Positions 1-7,410 of a stretch of DNA of 9,968 bases are shown piece after piece (position 1 is the stretch's first letter; each line of letters opens with the position of its first letter). Both the position numbers and the translations under genes were made by a program. The DNA lies in assembly GCA_014729935.1 (NCBI GenBank), contig WJJB01000497.1, forward strand, positions 1-9,968, read 5' to 3'. This DNA is from Candidatus Bathyarchaeota archaeon. Its GTDB lineage: Archaea; Asgardarchaeota; Lokiarchaeia; Sigyniarchaeales; Sigyniarchaeaceae. The notes beneath the pieces are model-generated. The model worked only from the letters and a program-made list of their open reading frames with translations, was not told the DNA's origin and searched no databases.

Positions 1-779
1 AGCAAGAACGAGACGCACTTCTTTCATTGGTGGAGGGGAAACTATGGGATGAAAAAATGGAAATTTATGGTGATCTTGATTTAACCACGACTGAATTGAA
101 GACCGTTGATACCATCGCCAGCTATTTCCCACTTGCATGTAACGGCTTTAACAAGGAACGAATGGCTAGGTTGATCGAACGAATTGAAGATAAGCAGAAA
201 TACAATTCACTCGTGCCCCTTCCCACGGTATCCCTTGATTCACCATATTTCCTCAAGGATATGTGGCGAGGGCCGGTATGGATGAACACCGCATATCTCA
301 TCATACACGGGTTGCAAAAGCAAGGTCATGGCAGGCTTGCAGGATCTCTGGCGTACCGGTTATGCAAGGGGGTATACGATACTTGGAAGAACGAGGGAAA
401 TTTCTACGAGTTTTACGATCCAAACCGGCATGATATAGAAGAATTGCATCGGAAGAAGGGTAATCTTTTCAAGGCGATCACCCTTGGTAGGAAACCAGTG
501 AAGCATTTCGCTGGCTGGACAGCAGATGCGAATGCCATGCTCGTTGAGCACGTGATTGGCCTTTCTAACCATGGCACGGATTGGATACTTGAACCACATA
601 TCCCAAGGAACTGGGAAGGTTCCTCCAAACCCATCACTTTATCCCTCCCGTATCACTCGCTAGAGATTTCAATGGACATTGAAGCATCTATTGAAGAGTT
701 TAATGTTTCCTTTTCGATTGATGGGAAGGCTGGGAAGACGGTAGCAAGGAATCACGAACGCGTAGCTTTGCAACAGTGA
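1..779 (+). CDS. GH63/GH37-like (alpha/alpha)6-barrel glycoside hydrolase, C-terminal part
   Basis: This is the C-terminal part of a glycosidase. The frame is open to the left edge (in phase from base 3), so the true start lies outside the window and the TTG at 27 is probably internal. Residue numbers here count from that TTG. Family hallmarks are a WRGPVW motif at about residues 80-85, typical of GH63 alpha-glucosidases and mannosylglycerate hydrolases and shared with trehalase-like GH37. An NFYEFYDP motif at about 125-132 follows; its Glu128 (codon 408-410) sits where GH63 enzymes carry the catalytic base. An HFAGW segment comes next, and the end is a short beta-rich tail. Substrate is not readable: an alpha-glucoside, alpha-mannoside or mannosylglycerate are all possible. 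The catalytic acid domain is off-window. It converges on fucI with only 28 bp between stops. I am confident of the superfamily and less so of the GH family number. Confidence 0.8.
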   Translation, partial: QERDALLSLVEGKLWDEKMEIYGDLDLTTTELKTVDTIASYFPLACNGFNKERMARLIERIEDKQKYNSLVPLPTVSLDSPYFLKDMWRGPVWMNTAYLIIHGLQKQGHGRLAGSLAYRLCKGVYDTWKNEGNFYEFYDPNRHDIEELHRKKGNLFKAITLGRKPVKHFAGWTADANAMLVEHVIGLSNHGTDWILEPHIPRNWEGSSKPITLSLPYHSLEISMDIEASIEEFNVSFSIDGKAGKTVARNHERVALQQ

Positions 780-786
780 AATCTGG

Positions 787-803
787 ACGCGTGGTCTTCG
801 CGT
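787..803. terminator. Inverted repeat between convergent stop codons, possible bidirectional terminator
   Basis: ACGCG (787-791) and CGCGT (799-803) form a perfect 5-bp stem with a 7-base loop. The repeat fills most of the 28-bp gap between the stop codons of the converging glycosidase and fucI genes. There is no T-run on either side, so function as a terminator is only inferred from position. Confidence 0.25.
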
Positions 804-807
804 GCGT

Positions 808-2607
808 TTAACGATAGAGCGGTCCCAAGGCCCTGCATGCCCTGAAATCAGCTCCTTCCAAGTTATCAGTTCCAAATGCTGACCACGTGCTGGGCCTGAA
901 AACGCGATTGGTGGGAACATTGTGCATGTTCACGGGTATACGTAACATGGACGCCAATGTGAGGAATTCTGCACCCACGTGCCCGAAGCATACAGCAGCG
1001 TGATTTGCACCCCAATTCGACATGACCTCGTGAACGCTCGTGAAGGCACCTCGACCCGTTAGGCGTGGGGCGAACCAGCTGGTAGGCCATGTTGGATTGG
1101 TTCTTTCATCCAAGATTGCATGCATATCGCTTGGTAGTTCGATGGTCATGCCTTCTGCAATTTGCAACACCGGTCCCAAGCCCTTGACCAAGTTCAACCG
1201 GGACATTGTCATTGGCATCCCACCTTTGGTCGTGAAGGATGTTGAAAAACCGCCGCCCCTGAAGTATTCAACAATCGCGGGGCAAAACCTGGTTGCATCG
1301 AGGCACCGGTCTATATCCCCTTGCGTAATTTTCCAGAATGGCTTGATGGTTGGGATTCCATTTTGCTCCTGCTGTCCGGTGGCGTCCAGGCACGCTGATC
1401 CGGAGTTGATCAGGTGGATGATGCCTCCCGCGGCATTTCCTTCAAGCTGCTGACCCGTCACCCGTTCCACCGCCTCCGGACTCCAGAACGTGCGAACATC
1501 AGCAAAAATTTGTGCAGTGTTGGTAAGCAGGTGTCCGAAAAGCATGCAAATACCATTCAACGAATCATTTTCGGTGGCAATTATAAACGGTTGCCGAATG
1601 CCATTCCAATCGAATGAGGAATTTAAGATCGTCTCGAGAAAATCACCATTTGGCATGAAATCCGTCCAATGTCTCTGGCCTTGAAATCCCGCAACAATTG
1701 CTTCGTGTCCCATCGATTCCTCCTTGAAACCCATTGATGCCAAGACCGGGTTTCCCACCATCAAGTCCCGGGTGATCATTGCCATCTTGACCACGGTGTT
1801 CCAATCTCCGTTTTTCTGCTGGCGGGTTCGTTGACTTCCCGGTTCATTTAAATCTGGTCCCTCTTGGCATTTTGCTTTCACCCACGCGATAGCCTTCTCG
1901 AATTCTTCGCTATCGTAGATACCAAGTTCAAGCCGGCGCGAAATCTCACTCATGTCCACGTATTCATTTCGCATGCCAAGGTATTCTTGGAAGAAGCTCT
2001 CCACGAGTATCGATCCCGCGATACCCATTGAAACACCTCCAATCCCAAGGTAACTCTTCCCCTGCATTCTTGCCACTGCCAATCCCGCCGAAGCGAATTG
2101 CAAGAGCTTCACGCGCACGTCTTCTGGAATGGTGCTGTCATTTGCATCTTGGACATCCTTCCCATAGATGCCAAATGCTGGAAGCCCTTTCTGCGCGTGA
2201 GCCGCCAGAACGGCAGCGAGATACACGGCACCAGGTCTTTCGGTACCGTTGAACCCCCAAATTGCCTTGGGAATTAGTGGGTCCATGTCCATGGTCTCGG
2301 TTCCGTAACACCAGCATGGGGTCACCGTGATGGAGAGACCTACACCTTCCTTGGAAAACAAGGTTGCACACGCGGCTGCCTCTGCAATCCCACCAATCGT
2401 GGAAGGTGCCATCACGCACTCGACATTTGTCCCATCAGGATGTTGGAGCTCATTCTCCAACAATGCTTTAACCGATTTCGCCAAAACCAGTGTCTGTTCT
2501 TCCAGCGATTCCCGCACGCCCCTTCTTCTTCCATCAATTGTCGGGCGAATGCCTATCGTGTGAATGGGGGTTCGGTACCTGCCATGATTTTCCCGGGTGC
2601 CGTTCAC
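808..2607 (-). CDS. fucI: L-fucose isomerase
   Basis: This enzyme interconverts L-fucose and L-fuculose (also D-arabinose and D-ribulose), the first step of fucose catabolism; it is cytosolic and Mn-dependent. The protein resembles E. coli FucI (591 aa) along its full length, with long near-identical blocks such as TVTPCWCYG, GFNGTERPGAVYLAA, GFQGQRHWTD and LNSSFDWNG. Counting from the GTG start, the metal-binding/catalytic residues are Glu346 (ATEND), Asp370 (FADVRT) and His536 (GANH). Their spacing matches E337, D361 and H528 of the E. coli enzyme. I chose the GTG at 2607 because AAGGTG lies 8 bases upstream, the same arrangement as at 4898; a TTG at 2625 would add six residues. No fuculokinase, aldolase or transporter is present beside it. 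The strong similarity to bacterial FucI suggests transfer from bacteria if the host is an archaeon. Confidence 0.96.
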   Translation of the reverse strand: MNGTRENHGRYRTPIHTIGIRPTIDGRRRGVRESLEEQTLVLAKSVKALLENELQHPDGTNVECVMAPSTIGGIAEAAACATLFSKEGVGLSITVTPCWCYGTETMDMDPLIPKAIWGFNGTERPGAVYLAAVLAAHAQKGLPAFGIYGKDVQDANDSTIPEDVRVKLLQFASAGLAVARMQGKSYLGIGGVSMGIAGSILVESFFQEYLGMRNEYVDMSEISRRLELGIYDSEEFEKAIAWVKAKCQEGPDLNEPGSQRTRQQKNGDWNTVVKMAMITRDLMVGNPVLASMGFKEESMGHEAIVAGFQGQRHWTDFMPNGDFLETILNSSFDWNGIRQPFIIATENDSLNGICMLFGHLLTNTAQIFADVRTFWSPEAVERVTGQQLEGNAAGGIIHLINSGSACLDATGQQEQNGIPTIKPFWKITQGDIDRCLDATRFCPAIVEYFRGGGFSTSFTTKGGMPMTMSRLNLVKGLGPVLQIAEGMTIELPSDMHAILDERTNPTWPTSWFAPRLTGRGAFTSVHEVMSNWGANHAAVCFGHVGAEFLTLASMLRIPVNMHNVPTNRVFRPSTWSAFGTDNLEGADFRACRALGPLYR

Positions 2608-2663
2608 GATCCAAGCACCTTGCAATCTCGAGCATTCATGTACTAGAAAAATCCCCTTCGATG

Positions 2664-2672
2664 TTAATTATC
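2664..2672 (-). promoter_or_regulatory. Possible TATA box for fucI
   Basis: On the minus strand this AT-rich patch reads GATAATTAA. It lies about 60 bases upstream of the GTG start. An archaeal start site 25-30 bases downstream would leave a leader of about 35 bases that contains the AAGGTG ribosome binding site. The match to the TATA consensus is imperfect. Confidence 0.35.
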
Positions 2673-2901
2673 TTACGAAAGAAGGCTCATCACTTCCACT
2701 CTTCAAGGATGGGATGATACTCGTCTACCATATTTTGCACGATTTTTGCAGGATGGGGCTTGCCATGCATGAGTGGTCCCATGAATCTCACGGTCATACA
2801 TAAGGGGTAGGAACTGGAGGTGGAATGAATCCCCATATCGAAAAAAATGCATCACGTGGTATTTTTCACAAGATCCCTGCATCCATGTCGTGGTAATCAA
2901 T

Positions 2902-2926
2902 TCATCCACACGCCATGAATGGATGA
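2902..2926. promoter_or_regulatory. Inverted repeat upstream of the URO-D-like gene, possible operator
   Basis: TCATCCA and TGGATGA are separated by 11 bases and end 44 bp before the ATG at 2971. The half-site spacing of about two DNA turns from centre to centre would suit a dimeric helix-turn-helix regulator. Only position and symmetry support this. Confidence 0.25.
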
Positions 2927-2970
2927 GGTGAACTTCAAATTCACTCCATCCATGTCACTCCCGCGATACC

Positions 2971-4068
2971 ATGGAAACGCAAAAAAGGATAACGAGTGTT
3001 ATTGCTGGCAAGGAACCCGATCGAATACCCGTGTATATTCCCGGTGCCAGTAATCGATTTGCCAAGCGGCTTGACGAGCAACATGGTGAAGATATTGAGT
3101 CACAACACGTCTGTATCTGCAACGGGAAGGATATCACCCCGCTTGCGTTTCTTGGCATTGATTGCTGTGATGTTCCAGGTCCTCCCCACTTGGAACCAGA
3201 GATTCCGCTACCATCCCTCGATGATGATTCACTTTTTTTGGATATCTTCGGTCGTGTATTCAGGCGGCGCATCATCAGGGAAGTCGAGTTCCACGTGTAT
3301 CAGGGTCCATACCTCACCACGGAGGAGAAGATGTTAAAATGGGATCACGCCACCCCCTTACAGATAGAACCCGATTGGTTCGACAGGGTGTATTCTGAGA
3401 TTTTGGATTGCATTGAAAAGCACCACATTTGTCCCATCTTTAATGGGTGCGATGGATTCTTTACAGTGTTGGAAGGATCCATAGGCGTGCGTAATACCGC
3501 CTACTTATTCCACGATTATCCTGAATTTCTATCCATGTATCTTGATAAGATCTTTCAGGTGTGGTCCACGGACATCAAGGGTATATTGGATGCAGGGGGT
3601 GCTTTCATCATGATCTCGGATGATATCGGTGAACGATCGCGACCCACGATAACCCCCGACCTCGTGGAACGATACCTGCTACCATATTACGAGCAATTCG
3701 TCAACTTGATTCATTCCAAGGGTGGTATTGCTTTTTTCAGGACCAGTGGAGACGTGCTTGGAATCATCGAAGTACTCATCAAAGCAGGGTTCGATGCAGT
3801 GCACGTGATGAGCACCGAAATTTCCTATCTTGAAGAAGCGAAATTATTCTGGGGAGACCAGATTTGTCTCATGGGGAACGTGGATTGCATGTCCGTTCTC
3901 TCCTTCAGCAATCCATCCCAAGTGAAAAACACCGTTGCCAAGATCATCGAGTTTGCAAAGGCAGGTGCGAAATTCATGCTTGGCACTGCCAGCGACTTGG
4001 GTGGCTCGGTTCGTCTTGAGAATGTAAAGATGCTGGTGAACACCGCTAGGCACTTGGGTGCATATTGA
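2971..4068 (+). CDS. URO-D/MtaA-fold protein lacking the methyltransferase zinc ligands
   Basis: This 365-aa protein belongs to the uroporphyrinogen decarboxylase superfamily, which includes HemE and the corrinoid-dependent methyltransferases MtaA, MtbA and CmuA. The KEPDRIPV signature is at residues 14-21, and the SDDIGERSRPTITPDL block at about 216-231 matches the family's central motif. Zinc methyltransferases carry an H-x-C-G motif followed by a late Cys. Here the first reads RTSG (Arg257, Ser259) and the late position is Ser341, so none of the three ligands is present. A thiol-activating, zinc-dependent methyl transfer therefore looks unlikely. HemE is also a poor fit because no haem-synthesis genes are nearby. 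The substrate is unknown. The ATG at 2971 has no ribosome binding site, so the transcript may be leaderless. A T7 run follows the gene. Confidence 0.85.
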   Translation: METQKRITSVIAGKEPDRIPVYIPGASNRFAKRLDEQHGEDIESQHVCICNGKDITPLAFLGIDCCDVPGPPHLEPEIPLPSLDDDSLFLDIFGRVFRRRIIREVEFHVYQGPYLTTEEKMLKWDHATPLQIEPDWFDRVYSEILDCIEKHHICPIFNGCDGFFTVLEGSIGVRNTAYLFHDYPEFLSMYLDKIFQVWSTDIKGILDAGGAFIMISDDIGERSRPTITPDLVERYLLPYYEQFVNLIHSKGGIAFFRTSGDVLGIIEVLIKAGFDAVHVMSTEISYLEEAKLFWGDQICLMGNVDCMSVLSFSNPSQVKNTVAKIIEFAKAGAKFMLGTASDLGGSVRLENVKMLVNTARHLGAY

Positions 4069-4095
4069 TGCAAGGTCCATGGTGTAACTCACATC

Positions 4096-4102
4096 TTTTT
4101 TT
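4096..4102 (+). terminator. Oligo-T terminator after the URO-D-like gene
   Basis: A run of seven T residues begins 28 bp after the stop codon. It has no clear upstream hairpin. Intrinsic archaeal termination is typically driven by such T-runs. Confidence 0.5.
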
Positions 4103-4169
4103 AAGAAATAGAAAGCAATGTACCTTCATATGGGAGCACGAGAATAGCTCACTTGCATGCTGCTGGAGC

Positions 4170-4898
4170 TCAAGCCTTGAATCTTGCCCCCCCGTACGTG
4201 AGAAGCAACAAGCCGATCACCTTCAGGCTCGTGGAAAACACGTAGGTGAAATCCGCGGGCAAGCCAATGCTCGTGAATAGATCCAGGAAAAGGGTATTAA
4301 CCATGGAGTTTCCCAAGACGTAAATGATGCCCCCTGCCGCCACCGACCAAGCGATCTTGCGTAATCCAGGTGCCTTTGCACCGATCCACAGGAACATGAT
4401 GGGAACCAGGAGCGCCCCCAATCCCGCGATCACTCCGATGGTGGAAACCAGGTAGAAATCATCCAGTGTATTGACCGGGTAGATGAACTGCACGATGGCA
4501 CCCGCATAAATAATGATGCCAAACACGCCCTTGAACTTGTTATCAAGGATCTTCCTGTCGATGGTCAATACAACCGTGCCTATACCAATGGCCGCCACCA
4601 GGGATGCCACCTTCCAGAACCAGATATTTGGTGTGAGGGGGTACCGCGCCTCGTAAAATTCCGTGAGGAAGAAATCAAATATCATGTAAAAAATCCTGGA
4701 CACGAGCCAACATGCCATGAGGAGAAGGACGCTGCTGAGAAATCCAGTGGACGTGCTTTGGCTCGCCTCTTTTTTCTTGCGCTTCAAGAGCTTTACCGCG
4801 AGAAATACCGTCATGACGAGCTTCACCCCGATGATGACAAGCGTGAGGATGAAAACCAGCTCGTATCCTTCCCTGATCTCGAACCCGAGAATTTCCAT
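4170..4898 (-). CDS. Seven-transmembrane protein of unknown function
   Basis: This 242-aa integral membrane protein has about seven hydrophobic helices, near residues 13-36, 53-78, 93-113, 122-140, 148-172, 181-205 and 217-237. A strongly basic loop (KRKKK, 39-43) follows the first helix, placing that loop in the cytoplasm and the N-terminus outside. No signal peptide, catalytic motif or attached output domain is visible, and the protein ends four residues after the last predicted segment. The topology recalls stand-alone 7TM sensor modules found next to or fused to archaeal and bacterial kinases, but no motif proves this. The start is well supported: AAGGTG lies 8 bases before the ATG and a TATA-like box further upstream. 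The next gene upstream is the histidine kinase, but the promoter here suggests separate transcription. Confidence 0.85.
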   Translation of the reverse strand: MEILGFEIREGYELVFILTLVIIGVKLVMTVFLAVKLLKRKKKEASQSTSTGFLSSVLLLMACWLVSRIFYMIFDFFLTEFYEARYPLTPNIWFWKVASLVAAIGIGTVVLTIDRKILDNKFKGVFGIIIYAGAIVQFIYPVNTLDDFYLVSTIGVIAGLGALLVPIMFLWIGAKAPGLRKIAWSVAAGGIIYVLGNSMVNTLFLDLFTSIGLPADFTYVFSTSLKVIGLLLLTYGGARFKA

Positions 4899-4942
4899 GG
4901 ATGATGCACCTTGCGATGTCCTTACTTTTCTTCATCGCGAGC

Positions 4943-4959
4943 CTTTATATGGTTTTATG
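4943..4959 (-). promoter_or_regulatory. TATA box for the 7TM gene
   Basis: On the minus strand this reads AAAACC then ATATAAAG. It lies about 45-60 bases upstream of the ATG at 4898, which would put transcription start near 4920 and leave the AAGGTG ribosome binding site in the leader. This is one of the best TATA matches in the window. Confidence 0.55.
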
Positions 4960-5120
4960 CGCGATGCACGGGAGGAAATCCCGGTGTTCTTGATTCAGGA
5001 TCCATTCTCGTTGATGTGAGCTGCCATCCATTCCTCAGGCTCCCCTTCCAAGGACTGGTGCAGGGAGATTCATGAGACGGTGCTTGGAGCGACCCGTAGG
5101 CCCATTCATGGACGGTGGAA

Positions 5121-6140
5121 TCAAGATGGACGTGATGCCATGGGCAGGAGCAGGATGAAGGTGGTTCCCTCACCCGGTTCGGTTTCCACGTTTATCGATC
5201 CTCCATGGGCTTCAACGATGTCCTTGATGATGGACAAGCCGAAACCAGTGCCCCCTTGCTTCGTGGTGAACAAGGGCGTGAATAATTTCTTGACATTTTC
5301 ACCTTGAATGCCTTTTCCGGTGTCAGTGATGGTAATGCAGTGCTGCCCTTCTTGTCTTGATAGACCGATGGTTATGGAACCCTCGCCCGTCTCGATGGCT
5401 TCGATGGCGTTCGTCACCAGATTTTGCAAAACCATCTCGAATTGAAATGGGTCAACCAAGATCAAGTTGTCCCCTTCTTCATCCATTTTTTTCACGTTGA
5501 TGGTAATTCTTGCAGGGATCGGGATGCGATTCATTACCTTCCGCACGAGCACGGGGAGCGAGGTGGTTTCCTTCACGGGTCGCTTGATACGGGCGTAATC
5601 GAGCAACTGGCTGATGATACGATTAGCTCGAAGCACCTCCTCGCCGAGAATGTTGAGGTATTTTTGCATGACGTCATCCGTATCTGGAATCTTGCGCTTC
5701 ACGAAGAAGACGGCGTTGCTTATCACGTTAAGCGGATTCCTGAGCTCGTGCCCGATGTTCCCGATCATGTGGCCGAGAGCCACGAGCTTTTGTTCACCCG
5801 GGTCCAATCTAGAATCCCTACCAGTTCCTGGATCCTTGCCATCACCTTTCCCATTCCCGTTCCCAGTTGGGAACGTTTTCATCAAGTCATCCACTTGGTC
5901 GGCTAGTGCTTGGTTGCGCACACGCAATCCTTCCTTCACGCGCTCAAGACGCTTTACTCTCAATACCAGTTCTCGCTGGGATTTAACCAGCTCGTTTTGC
6001 ATGATGGTGAAATCCTCTACCAGGTTGGATTCACCTTCGATGGCATCTCGCGCCTGCAATTCTCCATCCCCGTTTTCCGCCCTCACGGTGGACTCCTCGT
6101 TTTGGTTTTCTCCGGGATCTCCATCATCTGGTCGATTCAT
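5121..6140 (-). CDS. Soluble histidine kinase (HisKA plus HATPase) with N-terminal coiled coil
   Basis: This is a sensor kinase without a membrane segment or a recognisable sensor domain. Counting from the ATG at 6140, an acidic N-terminus (1-40) leads into a coiled coil (about 41-89) and a Gly/Asp-rich linker (about 93-110). A HisKA domain follows with its phosphoacceptor in GHELRNPL (His131). The HATPase_c domain has an N box LVTNAIEA (Asn244), a G1 box DTGKG, an F-box region FTPLFTT and a G2 box GTGFGLSI. All catalytic boxes are intact, so it should be active. I prefer the ATG at 6140, which has GAGGG 9 bases upstream; an ATG at 6146 and a TTG at 6149 are alternatives. It lies 69 bp downstream of the B12-binding sensor with no promoter between them, suggesting co-transcription. 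Its input is probably that protein. No response regulator is in the window. Confidence 0.95.
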   Translation of the reverse strand: MNRPDDGDPGENQNEESTVRAENGDGELQARDAIEGESNLVEDFTIMQNELVKSQRELVLRVKRLERVKEGLRVRNQALADQVDDLMKTFPTGNGNGKGDGKDPGTGRDSRLDPGEQKLVALGHMIGNIGHELRNPLNVISNAVFFVKRKIPDTDDVMQKYLNILGEEVLRANRIISQLLDYARIKRPVKETTSLPVLVRKVMNRIPIPARITINVKKMDEEGDNLILVDPFQFEMVLQNLVTNAIEAIETGEGSITIGLSRQEGQHCITITDTGKGIQGENVKKLFTPLFTTKQGGTGFGLSIIKDIVEAHGGSINVETEPGEGTTFILLLPMASRPS

Positions 6141-6209
6141 GATCATCAACCCTCAACGTGCTGGTGCATGCTTCATTCCTTGCCGCCAGTGGTACATTGA
6201 TGTCAAGCC

Positions 6210-7268
6210 TCAACGACCAACTAATTTCCTGCCAAGCTCCACCGCGCCAGTGGCTGAATTGCTGTACCCGTCGGCGTCGAGTTCCTGCCACAATCCCGGC
6301 ACCACGTTGAACGGGTAGCCGCCAACGATCACCTTGGTATCCCTTCCTACGACTTCCCTGATGCCGGCAATGGTTCGCTTGATCGTGGTAACGTGATCCA
6401 TCATGGTTGCCGAAAGAGCAACGACGTCAGGTTTTTCTTCTTCCACCATGGCTATGATGCTTTGCACGGGGGTTCTTGCACCCAGGTAGGTCGTCTCCCA
6501 GCCTTCCATCTCGAAGAAATCGGTCACCATGCGTATGCCCATCTCGTGCAGCTCGGCATCAACGGATGCACCGATCATCTTCAACCCGTTGGAAGGCACG
6601 TCAAACATCCTCGGGTAAAGCATTGCTATCACCTGCTGGGCGATGGCAGTGCAGTAATGCTCCTTGGCAACACTGATCTCGTTTACCTGCCAAAGGCGCC
6701 CGATCTCGTGCTGGACGGGTTGTAACACCTCCAAGAGGACATCCTTGATGGGGATGCCCCCTTCCACTGCATCCATGATCAGTTGAATGGCAGCCTTCCG
6801 AAACCCGCCTAGCACCAGTTCAAGGTAGGATTTTGCCAGTTGTCCATGGTTCGCATCAAAATCGATGTGTGCGGGTGGTTCCTGGTACGGTACTTCCAGT
6901 GCACGCAGGGCAGCATCGAAAAATATGCGCTTGTCGAAATCACCAGAAAGGAGCCCCTCTTGGTCGATATAATGGTCAATTATCTTGATATTTGACTTGA
7001 GATACTTGGTGGGAACATTCCTGCTTTCCAATACCACGCGTGTCCAAGCCATGTAATCTCCATATAGTTCTGGCTTCCCCACCATCATTGCTTCAGCCAA
7101 AAATTGCAGGTGGTATTCAATATCTTCGATGGATAACCTTCGTTGCCTCTCATCATACATTTCATCTAGCTCGGGTTGGTTGGCGAGCTGGATGTCGAAA
7201 ATGCGGCGCGCGTGTGTCGGTGCATTGAACTTTATTCCATCTAAGATGGAGAGCATGGCTTGATTCAT
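6210..7268 (-). CDS. Cobalamin-binding sensory protein with CarH-type Wx9EH motif
   Basis: Counting from the ATG at 7268, residues 1 to about 140 form a helical domain I cannot name, with conserved-looking YHLQFLAEAM and YLKSNI stretches. A B12_binding_2-type helical bundle (about 142-225) then contains Trp193, followed nine residues later by Glu203-His204 (LWQVNEISVAKEH). This is the Wx9EH signature of adenosylcobalamin photoreceptors such as Thermus CarH. The Rossmann B12-binding domain (about 230-352) has E-L-H-E-M-G with His241 as the predicted lower cobalt ligand, then ALSAT and VGG motifs. The Trp-to-His spacing (48) is close to CarH (46). The residue after Trp is Gln193+1, whereas CarH has the His that forms the light-state bis-His adduct. 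There is no MerR DNA-binding domain, so output is probably through the adjacent kinase. A methyl-corrinoid carrier is the alternative. A TTG at 7277 could add three residues. Confidence 0.92.
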   Translation of the reverse strand: MNQAMLSILDGIKFNAPTHARRIFDIQLANQPELDEMYDERQRRLSIEDIEYHLQFLAEAMMVGKPELYGDYMAWTRVVLESRNVPTKYLKSNIKIIDHYIDQEGLLSGDFDKRIFFDAALRALEVPYQEPPAHIDFDANHGQLAKSYLELVLGGFRKAAIQLIMDAVEGGIPIKDVLLEVLQPVQHEIGRLWQVNEISVAKEHYCTAIAQQVIAMLYPRMFDVPSNGLKMIGASVDAELHEMGIRMVTDFFEMEGWETTYLGARTPVQSIIAMVEEEKPDVVALSATMMDHVTTIKRTIAGIREVVGRDTKVIVGGYPFNVVPGLWQELDADGYSNSATGAVELGRKLVGR

Positions 7269-7323
7269 GGTGTTCAACGGAGGGATTGCAGGACGGTACC
7301 CAACCTCTCCAACTCGTCTCAGG

Positions 7324-7336
7324 TTTATTAATTTAA
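7324..7336 (-). promoter_or_regulatory. TATA box for the B12 sensor-kinase pair
   Basis: On the minus strand this reads TTAAATTAATAAA, entirely A/T. It lies about 60 bases upstream of the ATG at 7268, giving a predicted leader of about 35 bases. No ribosome binding site is obvious before that ATG. Confidence 0.5.
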
Positions 7337-7377
7337 TGGCTACAACTCACGACCATCCTTGTCACGAAATGAGATGG

Positions 7378-7383
7378 AAAAAA
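7378..7383 (-). terminator. Oligo-T terminator after the small membrane protein gene
   Basis: The minus strand carries CCCC followed by T6 about 28 bases after the stop at 7411. It separates that gene from the promoter of the B12 sensor. Confidence 0.4.
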
Positions 7384-7410
7384 GGGGAACATGGAAGGAT
7401 ATAGGCTTTT

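Larger units (their letters stand above)
2608..2970. other. Gene-free divergent region between fucI and the URO-D-like gene
   Basis: About 360 bp separate two divergent genes. No convincing protein gene is visible. It holds the likely fucI promoter on its left. Near the right end are a 7-bp inverted repeat (TCATCCA at 2902-2908 with TGGATGA at 2920-2926) and a 10-bp direct repeat CATCCATGTC (2880-2889 and 2947-2956), either of which could be an operator. A 23-codon ORF at 2825-2896 is preceded by GGAGGTG at 2816-2822, but the spacing of 2 bases from that motif to the ATG is too short for a good ribosome binding site. Confidence 0.5.

Noticed and set aside
1040..1453. A 137-codon plus-strand ORF opposite fucI.
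   Set aside because: fucI is recognised across its full length on the other strand, so this frame is a by-product of its codon use.
2825..2896. A 23-codon ORF on the plus strand preceded by GGAGGTG.
   Set aside because: The motif ends only 2 bases before the ATG, unlike the 8-9 base spacing elsewhere, and the peptide shows no recognisable feature.
2703..2909. A 68-codon minus-strand ORF in the gap before fucI.
   Set aside because: Its composition is not protein-like, it has no ribosome binding site, and it would lie across the promoter region.
2971..4068. Assignment as HemE (haem biosynthesis uroporphyrinogen decarboxylase).
   Set aside because: The middle and C-terminal motifs fit the methyltransferase-like branch better, and no haem or sirohaem genes are nearby.
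4065..4280. A plus-strand ORF overlapping the end of the URO-D-like gene and the 7TM gene.
   Set aside because: It overlaps two real genes and crosses the T7 terminator; no family resemblance.
5614..6318. A 234-codon plus-strand ORF opposite the kinase and the end of the B12 sensor.
   Set aside because: It is antisense to two well-recognised genes, is rich in Ser/Pro low-complexity composition and matches no family.
6210..7268. Assignment as a plain methyltransferase corrinoid protein (MtaC/MttC type).
   Set aside because: Those are about 210-220 aa and lack the Wx9EH signature and the extra 140-residue N-terminal domain; there is no partner MtxB gene here.
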